Source of the DNA: Cupriavidus necator A5-1
Lineage (GTDB): Bacteria; Pseudomonadota; Gammaproteobacteria; Burkholderiales; Burkholderiaceae
NCBI RefSeq assembly: GCF_000744095.1
Contig: NZ_JQLI01000008.1
Coordinates: forward strand, 2,852,001-2,916,000
Direction of reading: 5' to 3'
DNA length: 64,000 nt
The notes beneath the pieces were generated by a model. That model saw only the letters and a program-made list of their open reading frames with translations. It was not told the DNA's origin and did not search any database. The number at the start of each line of letters is the position of its first letter. The stretch's first letter is position 1. Below are positions 46,111-55,552 of this stretch, one piece after another. A program made the position numbers and the translations under genes.

Positions 46111-47010
46111 ATGAGCATCAGCGCACGTCAGATCGAAATCTTCCGCATGGTGATGTTGCTCGGTTCGGCGAAGCGCGCCGCCACCGCGCTGCACATCAGT
46201 CAGCCGGCAGTCACGCAATTGCTGCTCCAGCTGGAGGGCGGGTCCGGACTGAAGCTGTTCGACCGGCTCAAGGGCCGACTGGTCCCGACACCTGAAGCGC
46301 ACGCCTTGATGGCGGAGGTCGAGCGTGTCTATGTCGGCCTTGACATGGTGCAGCGCAAGATCGACATGCTTCGCTCGCATGAGGATTCAGTGCTCCGCGT
46401 AGGCACCCTGCACGCGATGTCGGCCAGCATCATGCCCGCGGTGGTGTCGGAATTCCTGCATCTCTATCCGCGCATCCGCTGCCAGCTGGTGGTGGACAGT
46501 TCGCTCGCGCTGCGCGCCAGCTTGCTGCAGGGCGAGCTGGACCTCGCCTTCATGGGCGACGAGGCTGACACCAGTGGGCTGGTGGCCTCGGCGTTCTATG
46601 AGGCGCCTGCGGTGTGCGCGATGCCGGCCACGCATCCCTTCGCCCACCACGCCCGCATCGAGCCGCGCGATCTGCAGGATGCGCCACTGATTGCGTTGTC
46701 GGCATCCGATCCCGCGCAGCGGCGGCTTGAGCAGTTATTCGCAGCGGCCGGAAAATCAGCCCGTTTTGTCGCCGAGACGCCGTACAGCGCGACGCAATGC
46801 GCGCTGGTGCTGGCGGGCGCTGGCCTGGCGATCACCAACCCGCTGGTTGCGCGCGAGTATGCGGCGCTGGGGCTGCGCGCGGTACCGTTTGCACCAGCCT
46901 TTCACTTTCGTGCCCTGCTCGCCTTCCACCCGGGACAGGGACAATCGCGAGCCGCGCAGGAATTCGTCGCCCTGTGCCGCCGGCGGGTTGCGGACGTCCT
47001 GGCCACCTAG
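46111..47010 (+). CDS. LysR-family transcriptional regulator
   Basis: 299 residues. HTH at about 3-62 (SARQIEIFRMVMLLGSAKRA, ATALHISQPAVTQLLLQLEG, GLKLFDRLKGRLVPT). Effector domain begins near 92 (VLRVGTLHAMSASIMPAVVS) and includes LDLAFMGDE and CALVLAGAGLAITNPLVARE, the latter close to lysine/arginine-type regulators such as LysG and NocR. Divergent from the PLP enzyme/Bug operon and likely its activator in response to an amino-acid-like co-inducer. Confidence 0.91.
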   Translation: MSISARQIEIFRMVMLLGSAKRAATALHISQPAVTQLLLQLEGGSGLKLFDRLKGRLVPTPEAHALMAEVERVYVGLDMVQRKIDMLRSHEDSVLRVGTLHAMSASIMPAVVSEFLHLYPRIRCQLVVDSSLALRASLLQGELDLAFMGDEADTSGLVASAFYEAPAVCAMPATHPFAHHARIEPRDLQDAPLIALSASDPAQRRLEQLFAAAGKSARFVAETPYSATQCALVLAGAGLAITNPLVAREYAALGLRAVPFAPAFHFRALLAFHPGQGQSRAAQEFVALCRRRVADVLAT

Positions 47011-47114
47011 CGCATGCCGGGAGGATCAGCCCGGCTGCACCCCTGCCGCAGATTCTGCGTTCCGGACAAAGCAGTTCGCAATTCGATGTGGACTGGAGCG
47101 GCAAGATCAGCGTG

Positions 47115-47615
47115 ATGCACGGCAACGTTGCACTTATGCTCGATAGCATGAGCACGACCGTTGCATCCTCTCAGCCGCCCAGCGCCGGCCCCACCACCGG
47201 CCCCACTGCCGACGACCAAGCCCATCCCCGCCTGGGCGCCGCGCTCGCCTACATTCACCAGCACCTGGGCGAACCGCTGCCGCTGCCGCTACTGGCCGAC
47301 CTCGTCCAGCTGAGCGTCGGACGCTTCGTGACCGTGTTCCGGCTGACGCTGGGCATGACGCCGCATCGATACATCAGCCTGAAACGAATCCGGCGCGCGC
47401 AGTGGCTGCTCAGGCAGGGCCACTCGCCGGCGCTGACCGCGCACGAATGCGGCTTCTATGACCAGAGCCACTTTACGCGCTGCCTGAAGAGCGTCTGCGG
47501 CATGACGCCACGGCAGTTCCAGACGGCCAGCGCACCGCCCCCCGGGAATGCCGGCCGCAGCGTGCCAAAGCCCAGGGCTCAGGTTGCCGAAGGGAACAGC
47601 CGTTCGATGGGATAG
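47115..47615 (+). CDS. Short AraC-family protein with only the DNA-binding domain
   Basis: 166 residues from ATG 47115; ATG 47148 (MSTTVASSQPP) is also possible and neither has a clear ribosome binding site. The only recognisable domain is the double HTH at about 50-150: LGEPLPLPLLADLVQLSVGR, FRLTLGMTPHRYISLKRIRR, ALTAHECGFYDQSHFTRCLK, GMTPRQF. There is no ligand domain, so it must be controlled at expression level or by partner proteins. The last 37 bases overlap the convergent Lrp gene. Confidence 0.8.
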   Translation: MHGNVALMLDSMSTTVASSQPPSAGPTTGPTADDQAHPRLGAALAYIHQHLGEPLPLPLLADLVQLSVGRFVTVFRLTLGMTPHRYISLKRIRRAQWLLRQGHSPALTAHECGFYDQSHFTRCLKSVCGMTPRQFQTASAPPPGNAGRSVPKPRAQVAEGNSRSMG

Positions 47616-48073
47616 TGCGTCTTGATGAAAGGCGACTTGATCACGATGAAGCTGAAGTACTTCTCGATGCCGATATTGCGCTCGAGCAGGCTTTCCATCA
47701 GTTCCTGGTAGTGGTTGACCCCACGGGTGATGAACTTGAGCAGGTAGTCATAGCCGCCGCTGACAAGGTGGCATTCGACGATCTCATCCACCGCGCACAC
47801 AGCCTTCTCGAAGCGCGCGAAGTCCTCGCGATGGTGGTCCTCCAGCGTGATCTCGGTGAACACCGTGAGAATATCGCCCAGCTTGTCCATCCGGATCTGG
47901 GCGCTGTATCCGCCGATATAGCCGGCCTGCTCCAGCCGCTTGACGCGAATCAGGCACGGGCTTGCAGAAAGACCCACGGCATCGGCGAGGTCGACGTTGG
48001 TCATGCGGCCGTTCTTTTGCAGCTGGGCAAGGATGCGGAGGTCGAGTCGGTCAAGTTTGATGGGGGCGGACAT
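47579..48073 (-). CDS. Lrp/AsnC-family transcriptional regulator
   Basis: 164 residues from ATG 48073. HTH at about 7-55 (LDRLDLRILAQLQKNGRMTN, VDLADAVGLSASPCLIRVKR, LEQAGYIGGY). The C-terminal RAM domain has VDEIVECHLVSGGYDYLLKF, with the GxxDY motif that binds amino acids. It follows the 2-hydroxyacid dehydrogenase gene by 97 bases on the same strand. Members regulate amino-acid uptake and breakdown, so control of the surrounding transporter/aminotransferase cluster is plausible. Confidence 0.93.
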   Translation of the reverse strand: MSAPIKLDRLDLRILAQLQKNGRMTNVDLADAVGLSASPCLIRVKRLEQAGYIGGYSAQIRMDKLGDILTVFTEITLEDHHREDFARFEKAVCAVDEIVECHLVSGGYDYLLKFITRGVNHYQELMESLLERNIGIEKYFSFIVIKSPFIKTHYPIERLFPSAT

Positions 48074-48170
48074 GGGCTTTCAAGACTGGAATGACTGAAT
48101 CACATTGTCCCCGCATGATTCGGCGAGGGCAATCGGGGCACGCCCGGAAAGTGAGGCACCGGATCGCCTT

Positions 48171-49109
48171 TCAGTACCCTTTCACACGGTCCACCAGCCC
48201 GATCAGCGATTCGCCGCGCTGCAGGCGGCGCAGATTGTCGAGCACGACCCGCGCCGCCGTGCCCGGCTGCGTCATGCTGGCAATATGGGGCGTGAGCCAG
48301 ACCCTGGGGTGGCGCCACAACGGGTGGCCGGCAGGCAGCGGCTCGGGGTGCGTGACGTCGAGAATGGCATCGCCGATCTGCCCCGAATCCAGCGCGGCCA
48401 GCAGGTCGGCATCGTCGAGGTGCTGCCCGCGTCCGACATGCACCAGCCCCGCCCCAGTTGGCAGGGCGTCAAACACGCGAGCGCTCAATACTCCACGTGT
48501 TTCATCCGTCAGCGGCAGCAGGCAAACCAGGATATCGGTGCGGGCCAGGAACGCGTCCAGGGTCTGCGGGCCGGCATAGCACTGCACTCCTTCCAGGCTG
48601 CGCGGCGACCTTGCCCAGCCGGCGCAGTCGAACCCGAACAGCCGCAGGCGCTCCAGCACCGCCTGGCCCAGCGAGCCGAGGCCGAGCACGCCCACGCGGC
48701 GCTCGTGTGCCGGACGCACCTGCAGCGGCTGCCACGCTTCCTGCGCCTGCTGCCGCCGGTACGCCGGCATGTCGCGATGCAGGGCGAGCACCGAGAACAC
48801 GACGTACTCCACCATCCCGTCGACGATGCCGGGCTCGATCATTCGCACCAGCGGTACGTGCGCAGGGAGCGCGTCCAGGTCGAACTGGTCGATGCCGGCT
48901 CCGGTCGAAAACAGTACCTGCAGGTTCGGGAACCGCTCTGCGATGCGGTCCGGCGCCTCCCAGGCCGCCAGGTAGCAGACCTTCCCGGGATCCCCGATAT
49001 CAGGCCAGATGCGGAAATCGATGCCAGGCGCCTCGCGCGCAAAGACCTTGGCCCAGTCCCGGCCGCGCACGGGATCCGCCTTGTAGAGAAATGTCGTGTC
49101 TTGATGCAT
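48171..49109 (-). CDS. D-2-hydroxyacid dehydrogenase, glyoxylate/hydroxypyruvate reductase A-like
   Basis: 312 residues from ATG 49109 (MHQDTTFLYKADPVRGRDWA). NAD(P) site VGVLGLGSLGQAVLERLRLF at about 138-157. Catalytic set: Arg in LVHVGRGQHLDD, Glu in THPEPLPAGHPLW, and His in WLTPHIASMTQPG near 285. The order and the compact N-terminal domain agree with GhrA-type enzymes that reduce glyoxylate, hydroxypyruvate or other 2-keto acids to D-2-hydroxyacids. It starts 5 bases after the acetyltransferase stop, in one operon. Confidence 0.9.
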   Translation of the reverse strand: MHQDTTFLYKADPVRGRDWAKVFAREAPGIDFRIWPDIGDPGKVCYLAAWEAPDRIAERFPNLQVLFSTGAGIDQFDLDALPAHVPLVRMIEPGIVDGMVEYVVFSVLALHRDMPAYRRQQAQEAWQPLQVRPAHERRVGVLGLGSLGQAVLERLRLFGFDCAGWARSPRSLEGVQCYAGPQTLDAFLARTDILVCLLPLTDETRGVLSARVFDALPTGAGLVHVGRGQHLDDADLLAALDSGQIGDAILDVTHPEPLPAGHPLWRHPRVWLTPHIASMTQPGTAARVVLDNLRRLQRGESLIGLVDRVKGY

Positions 49110-49114
49110 TGTTT

Positions 49115-49993
49115 TTATCCGAGGGCCTTGTCGGCCAGCGCAAAGGGAAGAAATGGTGCCGTTGGCGAAGCCGGGGTGCCGCGGGCCAGCACCGTCGCGT
49201 CGGCGACGTGCGCCAGGCCAAGGCAGCCGAGCCACTCCTCGAGTTCGCCATCGGCGTGGACGTCCAGGCGCAGCACGCGCCCGGTCACCAGGCCGGCCAG
49301 GTGCGCGATCATGGCCTTGGCCGACATCGCACAGGGTGCGACCACGGGGCCGACCATCGCGCCGCGGCCAAAGCGCCGCAGGATCGCGAAGCCGCGGGGC
49401 CCGTCGGGGTGATCGAGCACCACCGTGCCGATCGACTGGCGCAGCCAGGCCTGGATCAGGGACGGCCGTGCAACACCGCGGGCACCCTGCTCCATCCCGA
49501 CCAGAAGTTGCAGGTCATTGCGCCCGCCAGGCCGCAGGCGGCAGCCTTCAGGCAGCGCCATCAACGGCGCGGGCAACGCTTTGCCCTCGTATTGATGCAC
49601 CTCGCCGATGCGTTCGAACCCCATGCGCGCATAGAAGCGATGCAGCTTACCGGGGGCGTGAAGCAGCACGGTGCGGCCGTCCAGGCCGGCGCACAGCGCC
49701 TCCAGCAACACGCTGCCAATCCCACGCTCGCGGAAGGCCGGGGCTACGATGAGCAGCCCGACCGACGCGCCGCGCTCGTCCCACAGCCAGCGCATGCCGA
49801 CACCGACCACCGCGCCGCCGACTTCGGCAACGCGGCCCTCGCCCATCTGGAACAGCATCTTCCAGTCGCTGGGGCGATGCGGCCAGCGTACATCTTCGGA
49901 AAGCGAAAGCGCGACGGGCAGATCGGACTGTGCCATCACGCGGATGGCGGGCGGTCCATCGCTTGCATGGAGGGGGAGCTGCGCGGAATTCAT
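49115..49993 (-). CDS. GNAT acetyltransferase with a YitH-like C-terminal domain
   Basis: 292 residues from ATG 49993 (MNSAQLPLHASDGPPAIRVM); the start is not certain because the ribosome binding site is weak. GNAT core at about 15-150: GAVVGVGMRWLW, VGLLIVAPAFRERGIGSVLL with the acetyl-CoA-binding R/Q-x-x-G-x-G/A pattern (RERGIG), and FYARMGFERIGEVHQYEG. The second half (GGRNDLQLLVGMEQGARGVA, GFAILRRFGRGAMVGPVVA) looks like the Acetyltransf_18 domain of YitH-type proteins. It is the first gene of the operon with the 2-hydroxyacid dehydrogenase. Confidence 0.85.
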   Translation of the reverse strand: MNSAQLPLHASDGPPAIRVMAQSDLPVALSLSEDVRWPHRPSDWKMLFQMGEGRVAEVGGAVVGVGMRWLWDERGASVGLLIVAPAFRERGIGSVLLEALCAGLDGRTVLLHAPGKLHRFYARMGFERIGEVHQYEGKALPAPLMALPEGCRLRPGGRNDLQLLVGMEQGARGVARPSLIQAWLRQSIGTVVLDHPDGPRGFAILRRFGRGAMVGPVVAPCAMSAKAMIAHLAGLVTGRVLRLDVHADGELEEWLGCLGLAHVADATVLARGTPASPTAPFLPFALADKALG

Positions 49994-50376
49994 TGCAGTA
50001 AGGGCCAGCGCCGGACGAAAAGAGAGAGCCCTGATGATGCGATGAACAGGCAAGGCCCGGATAGGAAAAATTTGCTGCATCCGACGATGCACCGACGCTG
50101 TGCCTGCCTAGGGTAATCCCGAGGATTGTTGCGGTGCACATGCACGCACGCAGTGCGCATGGCAGGCAATGCCAAACCGCCCACGCGAAACCGCAGGTTT
50201 TACTGCCAAGGCTTGCAATACCCCACAAAGCCATCGGTCGCACATGCTTCAATGTCAGGGAGATGACACGCCGCGCGCTCGTGCTGCCTCAGCAGGAGCT
50301 TGCCCCCGCGCCGCATGGTCCTGAGTTTCCACTTTCGCAATCCCCCGATCTCCGGCCCCCACCAGGAGCTATTGCC
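49994..50376. promoter_or_regulatory. Divergent control region between the acetyltransferase and ABC transporter operons
   Basis: About 380 bases with no recognised gene. It must contain the two outward promoters; the most AT-rich part is 50060-50090 (AAAAATTTGCTGCATCC). I see no convincing -35/-10 pair or palindrome. An Lrp site is expected here but cannot be defined by eye. Confidence 0.4.
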
Positions 50377-51996
50377 ATGTCAGACAAGAAGCCGATCGAG
50401 GGCCTCATCGGCCCTGCCGAATCCACCCGGATCATGAGCGCCCTGCACCATGGCGCCAGCAGGCGCGACGTCCTGAAGATCCTGGCTGCCGGCGGCATGC
50501 AACTGGGTCTTGCCGGGAGCCTTGCCGGCGCGGCCGTGTCGGCGCATGCGCAGACGCCGCGCCGCGGCGGCCGCATCCGTGTGGGCAGCGACAACGCGTC
50601 GCCCAGCGATACGCTCGATCCGGCCAAGCAATCCAACAAGACCGACTACTGTCGCGGCACCATGCTCTACAACGGCCTGACGAGCCTGGATGCGAAGCTG
50701 GTGCCGCAACCGGCGCTGGCTGAGTCCTTTGCCTCGCAGGATGCCGTGACCTGGGTCTTCAAGCTGCGCAAGGACGTCACCTTCCACGACGGCAAGCCGC
50801 TGACGCCGCAAGACGTGGTTTTCTCCCTGATGCGCCACAAGGACCCGGCCACCGCCTCGAAGGCGAAGACGCTGGCGGACCCGATCAAGAGCGTGAGCGC
50901 CACGGGCCCGAACGAAGTGACCGTGGTGCTGGACGGCCCCAACGCGGACTTCCCCGTCATCGTCGGCACGTTCCACTTCCATATCCTGCGCAACGGCACC
51001 ACCGACTTCAACACCGGCATCGGCACGGGCCCCTACAAGCTCAAGGAATTCAAGCCGGGCGTGCGCTCGGTGGTAGTACGGAACGAAAACTACTGGAAGC
51101 CCGGCAAGCCCTACCTTGACGAGATCGAGTTCGTCGGCATTGCCGACGAGGGTGCGCGCGTCAATGCGCTGCTCTCGGGCGATCTCGATATGGTGGCCTC
51201 GATCAACCCGCGTTCGGTCGCGCGCGTGAAAGGCACGCCCACGACCGATGTCTTCGTGACGCAATCCGGCCAGTACACCGACCTGATCATGCGCCGGGAT
51301 ACCGGTCCGGGCGCCAACCCCGACTTTGTCCAGGGCATGAAGCTGCTGCTCGACCGCGAGCTGATGAAGAAGAGCATTGCCTTGGGCTATGCCGTGCTGG
51401 GCAATGACCAGCCGATCGATCCCACCAACCGCTTCTACTTCCCTGGGCTGCCGCAGACCAAGTTCGATCCGGAGAAAGCCAAGTTCCATCTCAAGAAGGC
51501 CAACATCGGCAGTGCCGCCATCCCGGTGGTGGCCTCCCCCGCCGCGCAGTACTCGGTCGACATGGCCCTGATCCTGCAGCAGTCCGCGCGGCAGGCGGGC
51601 GTCAATATCGACGTCAAGCGCATGCCCGCCGACGGCTACTGGTCCAATCACTGGCTCAACAGCCTGGTCGGATTCGGCACGGTCCTGCCGCGCGCCAGTG
51701 CCGACACGCTGCTGACCCAGTTCTTCAAGTCCGACGCGGCGTGGAACGAATCGCGCTACAAGGACCCGAAGTTCGATTCGCTGCTGCTCGCCGCGCGCGC
51801 CGAGACCGACCTGGCCAAGCGCAAGCAGATGTACGCCGACATGCAGACCATGATCCGGCGGGACGCAGGGATCGGCATACCGCTCTTTATCGCCACCATC
51901 GACGGCTACAACAAGCGGGTCAAGGGCCTTTCCCCGATCCCGCTGGGCGGCCTGATGGGCTACTCGTTCGCCGAGCACGTCTGGCTGGCGGCCTGA
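50377..51996 (+). CDS. Dipeptide/oligopeptide-type ABC transporter substrate-binding protein
   Basis: 539 residues from ATG 50377 with AGGAG 9 bases upstream. Twin-arginine-like signal at about 29-58 (RRDVLKILAAGG, then GAAVSAHA). SBP_bac_5 features: DTLDPAKQSNKTDYCRGTML, ESFASQDAVTWVFKLRKDVT, FHDGKPLTPQDVVFSL, GTGPYKLKEFKPG, DEGARVNALLSGDLDMV and ADTLLTQFFKSDAAWNESRY. It should deliver a peptide or small polar compound to the two permeases and ATPase downstream. A close paralogue lies at 62490-64000 on the other strand. Confidence 0.93.
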   Translation: MSDKKPIEGLIGPAESTRIMSALHHGASRRDVLKILAAGGMQLGLAGSLAGAAVSAHAQTPRRGGRIRVGSDNASPSDTLDPAKQSNKTDYCRGTMLYNGLTSLDAKLVPQPALAESFASQDAVTWVFKLRKDVTFHDGKPLTPQDVVFSLMRHKDPATASKAKTLADPIKSVSATGPNEVTVVLDGPNADFPVIVGTFHFHILRNGTTDFNTGIGTGPYKLKEFKPGVRSVVVRNENYWKPGKPYLDEIEFVGIADEGARVNALLSGDLDMVASINPRSVARVKGTPTTDVFVTQSGQYTDLIMRRDTGPGANPDFVQGMKLLLDRELMKKSIALGYAVLGNDQPIDPTNRFYFPGLPQTKFDPEKAKFHLKKANIGSAAIPVVASPAAQYSVDMALILQQSARQAGVNIDVKRMPADGYWSNHWLNSLVGFGTVLPRASADTLLTQFFKSDAAWNESRYKDPKFDSLLLAARAETDLAKRKQMYADMQTMIRRDAGIGIPLFIATIDGYNKRVKGLSPIPLGGLMGYSFAEHVWLAA

Positions 51997-52010
51997 TCCA
52001 AGGAGACACC

Positions 52011-52967
52011 ATGAACCTTTTCATCTTGCGTCTGCTGGCGCGGCGCATCGGCCTGGCGCTGATCTCATTGCTGGCCGTCTCGGCCATCGTCTTCGCCATC
52101 ACCGCGGTATTGCCCGGCGATGCCGCGCAGGAACAGCTCGGGCAGGACGCCACACCCGAAGCCCTGGCCGCGCTGCGTACCCAGATGGGCCTCGATGTCC
52201 CCGCGCCGGTGCGCTACGCGCAATGGCTGGGCGGCATGGTGACCGGCAATGCCGGCGAGTCGCTGGTCACGCGTATGCCGGTGTCGGAGGCCATCGGCAG
52301 CCGCCTGCGCCATTCGCTGCTGCTGGCCGGCCTGACCGCGCTGATCTCGGTGCCGGTGGCGCTCGGCCTCGGCATCCTGGCGGCGGTCTACCGCGGCACA
52401 TGGTTTGACCGCAGCGTCAGCCTGGGCGCGGTGGCGGTGGTCTCGGTGCCGGAGTTCCTGGTCGCCACGCTGGCGGTGTTGCTGTTCGCGGTCCACCTGC
52501 GCTGGCTGCCGGCGCTCGCCTATATCGGCACCGACGATTCGTGGGACAAGATCGTGCGTTCGCTGGCCATGCCGGTGCTGAGCCTGTGCTGCGTGATCGT
52601 CGCGCAGATGCTGCGCATGACCCGCGCGGCGGTGATCGACCAGCTCAAGGCGCCCTACATCGAGATGGTGCGGCTCAAGGGCGCATCCTCGACCCGCATG
52701 GTGCTGTTCCACGCCCTGCCCAACGCCATCGGCCCGATCGCCAATGCCGTGGCGCTGAGCCTGTCTTACCTGCTTGGCGGCGTCATCATCATCGAGACCA
52801 TCTTCAACTACCCGGGGATCGCCAAGCTGATGGTGGACAGCGTCGCCCAGCGCGACATGCCCGTGGTCCAGGTGTGCGCCATGATTTTCTGTTGTGCGTA
52901 CCTGATCCTCGTCACGCTTGCCGATGTGTGCGGCATCGTCGCCAATCCGCGTCTGCGTCACCGCTGA
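52011..52967 (+). CDS. ABC transporter permease, DppB type
   Basis: 318 residues from ATG 52011 with AAGGAGA. Six membrane segments; the N-terminal helix (LLARRIGLALISLLAVSAIV, FAITAVLPGD) is the DppB hallmark. The inner loop contains the EAA motif, EMVRLKGASSTRMVLFHALP. It pairs with the DppC-type permease to form the channel for the binding protein encoded just upstream (14-base gap). Confidence 0.93.
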   Translation: MNLFILRLLARRIGLALISLLAVSAIVFAITAVLPGDAAQEQLGQDATPEALAALRTQMGLDVPAPVRYAQWLGGMVTGNAGESLVTRMPVSEAIGSRLRHSLLLAGLTALISVPVALGLGILAAVYRGTWFDRSVSLGAVAVVSVPEFLVATLAVLLFAVHLRWLPALAYIGTDDSWDKIVRSLAMPVLSLCCVIVAQMLRMTRAAVIDQLKAPYIEMVRLKGASSTRMVLFHALPNAIGPIANAVALSLSYLLGGVIIIETIFNYPGIAKLMVDSVAQRDMPVVQVCAMIFCCAYLILVTLADVCGIVANPRLRHR

Positions 52968-52998
52968 AGCCTTGAACGCCATGCAGGAGCTGCAACTC

Positions 52999-53883
52999 AT
53001 GTCCCCTACCTCCAACACGCACGCCACCCCCGCCGTGAGTGCCCTCGACCAGGGCGGTCGCCGCCCGCGCCTGCCCAAACTGGGCATCACCGGCTGGATC
53101 GGCTGCCTGATCCTCATCGGCTGGCTGGTCGCCGCCATTGTTGGCCCGATCCTGATCAGCCATGACGGCACGCCCACGGGCGAGATCCAGGTCTTCGGCC
53201 CGATCAGTGTCCAGCACTGGCTCGGTACCGACTACCTCGGGCGCGACATGCTGACGCGCGTGATCCTGGGCGCGCGCTACACCGTCTGCGTGGCCCTGGT
53301 CTCGACCCTGTGCGCCAGCGGCATCGGCATCACGCTGGCATTGCTCGCCACCGTCAGCGGGCGCTGGATCGATGCCGGCCTCAGCCGAGGCCTCGATACG
53401 CTCACGGCGATCCCCAGCAAGATGTTCGCACTGATCATGGTCGCGGCCTTCGGCTCGTCGGTGTGGATGCTCGCGCTCACGGCGGCGATCATCTACATCC
53501 CGGGCGCGTATCGCATCGCGCGCTCGCTGGCGGTCAACATCAACGCGATGGACTACGTGACGGTTGCCCGCACCCGCGGCGAAGGGACCGCCTACATCAT
53601 GCGGCAGGAGATCCTGCCCAACATCCTCGGCCCGATGCTGGCCGACCTGGGGCTGCGCTTCGTCTACGTCGTGCTGCTGCTCGCGAGCCTCAGCTTCCTG
53701 GGCCTGGGCATCCAGCCGCCCGATGCCGACTGGGGTTCGCTGGTGCGCGAGAACATCGGCGCGCTGTCTGAAGGCAGCATGGCCGTGGTGGCGCCGGCGC
53801 TGGCCATCGCCAGCCTGACGCTCGCCGTCAACCTTGTCATCGACAACCTGCCGGGTCGCTCGGCACGCAACGGAGTCAAATAA
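52999..53883 (+). CDS. ABC transporter permease, DppC type
   Basis: 294 residues from ATG 52999, which has GGAG 10 bases upstream; the in-phase ATG 52981 lacks one. Family markers: HWLGTDYLGRDMLTRVILGA near 70, RTRGEGTAYIMRQEILPN (EAA loop) near 200 and LSFLGLGIQPPDADWGSLVR. The stop overlaps the start of the ATPase gene by one base (TAATG), so translation is coupled. Confidence 0.93.
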   Translation: MSPTSNTHATPAVSALDQGGRRPRLPKLGITGWIGCLILIGWLVAAIVGPILISHDGTPTGEIQVFGPISVQHWLGTDYLGRDMLTRVILGARYTVCVALVSTLCASGIGITLALLATVSGRWIDAGLSRGLDTLTAIPSKMFALIMVAAFGSSVWMLALTAAIIYIPGAYRIARSLAVNINAMDYVTVARTRGEGTAYIMRQEILPNILGPMLADLGLRFVYVVLLLASLSFLGLGIQPPDADWGSLVRENIGALSEGSMAVVAPALAIASLTLAVNLVIDNLPGRSARNGVK

Positions 53884-55526
53884 TGGGCACGTCCGTAAAG
53901 GTCAGCAATCTGCGCATCACCGCAGGCCAGGCGACGTTGGTAGATGGTGTGGACTTCGAGATCGAGCCCGGCAAGGTGCTGGCACTGATCGGCGAGTCCG
54001 GCTCGGGCAAGACCACCACCGCGCTGGCGCTGATGGGCTTCGCGCGCCACGGTTGCGAGATCTCCGGCAGCATCCGGGTCGGCACCACCGACGTGCTGCA
54101 CCTGTCGCCGGGCGAACAGCGCCGGCTGCGCGGGCGCGAGATCACCTATATCGCGCAGAGCGCGGCGGCCTCGTTCAACCCGTCGCGCACCATCATGGAC
54201 CAGGTGGTCGAACCGGCGCTGATCCATCGGCTCATGGATCGCAAGGCTGCCGAGAAGAAGGCGGTCGCGCTGTTCCGCGAACTGGCGCTACCCGACCCTG
54301 ATTCCATCGGCGAACGCTACCCCCACCAGGTCTCCGGCGGACAGTTGCAGCGCCTGATGGCGGCAATGGCCCTGATCACCGATCCCGACCTGGTGATCCT
54401 GGACGAGCCGACCACGGCCCTGGACGTCACCACGCAGGTCGAAGTGCTGCGCGTGTTCCGCCGCGCGGTGCAGGAACGCCGCACCACCGCGGTCTATGTC
54501 AGCCACGACCTGGCCGTGGTGGCCCAGGTGGCGGACCACATCCTGGTGCTGCGCGATGGCAAGATGCGCGAGCTGGGCGAGACCGACCAGATCCTGTACC
54601 AGCCCGCCGACGACTACACGCGCTGCCTGCTGGCCGCGGCGCGCCCGACCGAGCGTCCCGGCGCGCCGGTGGACCCGGACAAGAGCCCCCTGCTGCTCGA
54701 GGTCCGCGATCTTTCCGCCGGCTACGGTGCGGTCGATGCGCACGGGCAGCCGGCCTCGAAGATCCTTGAGGGCGTGGGCCTGAAGCTGTACCGGGGCCAG
54801 GCGATCGGCGTCATCGGCGAGTCGGGTTCGGGCAAGACCACGCTGGCGCGGGCCATCGCCGGCCTGGTGGCGCCGTGCTGCGGCAGCATCGCCTTCAACG
54901 GCCGCCCCCTGAAGCCGACGGTGGCCGAACGCAGCCGCGATGAATTGCGGCGCATCCAGATCGTGTTCCAGATGGCCGATACCGCGCTCAATCCCGCGCG
55001 CACCATCGAGGAGATCCTGGCGCGGCCGCTGCAGTTCTTCCATGGCCTGCGCGGCGAAGCGCAACGGGCGCGGATTCGCCAGTTGCTCGATCTGGTGCGG
55101 CTGCCGGCCGGCGTGGCGCAGCGCACGCCTGGTGGACTGTCCGGCGGGCAGAAGCAGCGCGTGAACCTGGCCCGGGCGCTCGCGGCCGATCCGGAGCTGA
55201 TCCTGTGCGACGAGATCACCTCGGCGCTGGACACCGTGGTCGGCGCTGCCATCCTTGACCTGATGGCCGAGCTGCGCAAGGAGCTGGGCGTCTCGTATCT
55301 CTTCATCAGCCACGACCTGCACACCGTGCGCTCGATCTGCGACGAGATCGTGGTGATGCAGCATGGCCGCAAGCTGACCCAGGTCGCGCACCAGGACTAC
55401 GACCGCGGTCCGCACCACCCCTACTACGCGCTGCTGGCGCGCTCGGTGCCCGAGTTGCGCCGCGGGTGGATCGATGAAGTCGATCTGCATATCGATGGGG
55501 CAGTGGCCGCCGCTGCTACCGCCTGA
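53883..55526 (+). CDS. Dual ATP-binding subunit of the dipeptide-type ABC transporter (DppD-DppF fusion)
   Basis: 547 residues containing two complete ABC domains. First: Walker A GESGSGKTTTAL near 38, signature SGGQLQRLMAAMAL near 150, Walker B LVILDEPTTALD. Second: GESGSGKTTLARAIAGL near 315, LSGGQKQRVNLARALA near 420, Walker B ELILCDEITSALD. Fusion of the DppD- and DppF-like ATPases in one chain is common in proteobacteria. The linker (ARPTERPGAPVDPDKSPLLL) separates them. It powers import through the permeases encoded just upstream; the aldehyde dehydrogenase gene follows after 26 bases. Confidence 0.94.
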   Translation: MGTSVKVSNLRITAGQATLVDGVDFEIEPGKVLALIGESGSGKTTTALALMGFARHGCEISGSIRVGTTDVLHLSPGEQRRLRGREITYIAQSAAASFNPSRTIMDQVVEPALIHRLMDRKAAEKKAVALFRELALPDPDSIGERYPHQVSGGQLQRLMAAMALITDPDLVILDEPTTALDVTTQVEVLRVFRRAVQERRTTAVYVSHDLAVVAQVADHILVLRDGKMRELGETDQILYQPADDYTRCLLAAARPTERPGAPVDPDKSPLLLEVRDLSAGYGAVDAHGQPASKILEGVGLKLYRGQAIGVIGESGSGKTTLARAIAGLVAPCCGSIAFNGRPLKPTVAERSRDELRRIQIVFQMADTALNPARTIEEILARPLQFFHGLRGEAQRARIRQLLDLVRLPAGVAQRTPGGLSGGQKQRVNLARALAADPELILCDEITSALDTVVGAAILDLMAELRKELGVSYLFISHDLHTVRSICDEIVVMQHGRKLTQVAHQDYDRGPHHPYYALLARSVPELRRGWIDEVDLHIDGAVAAAATA

Positions 55527-55552
55527 TTCCCATTCTCAAGGAGAGTTTGTTT

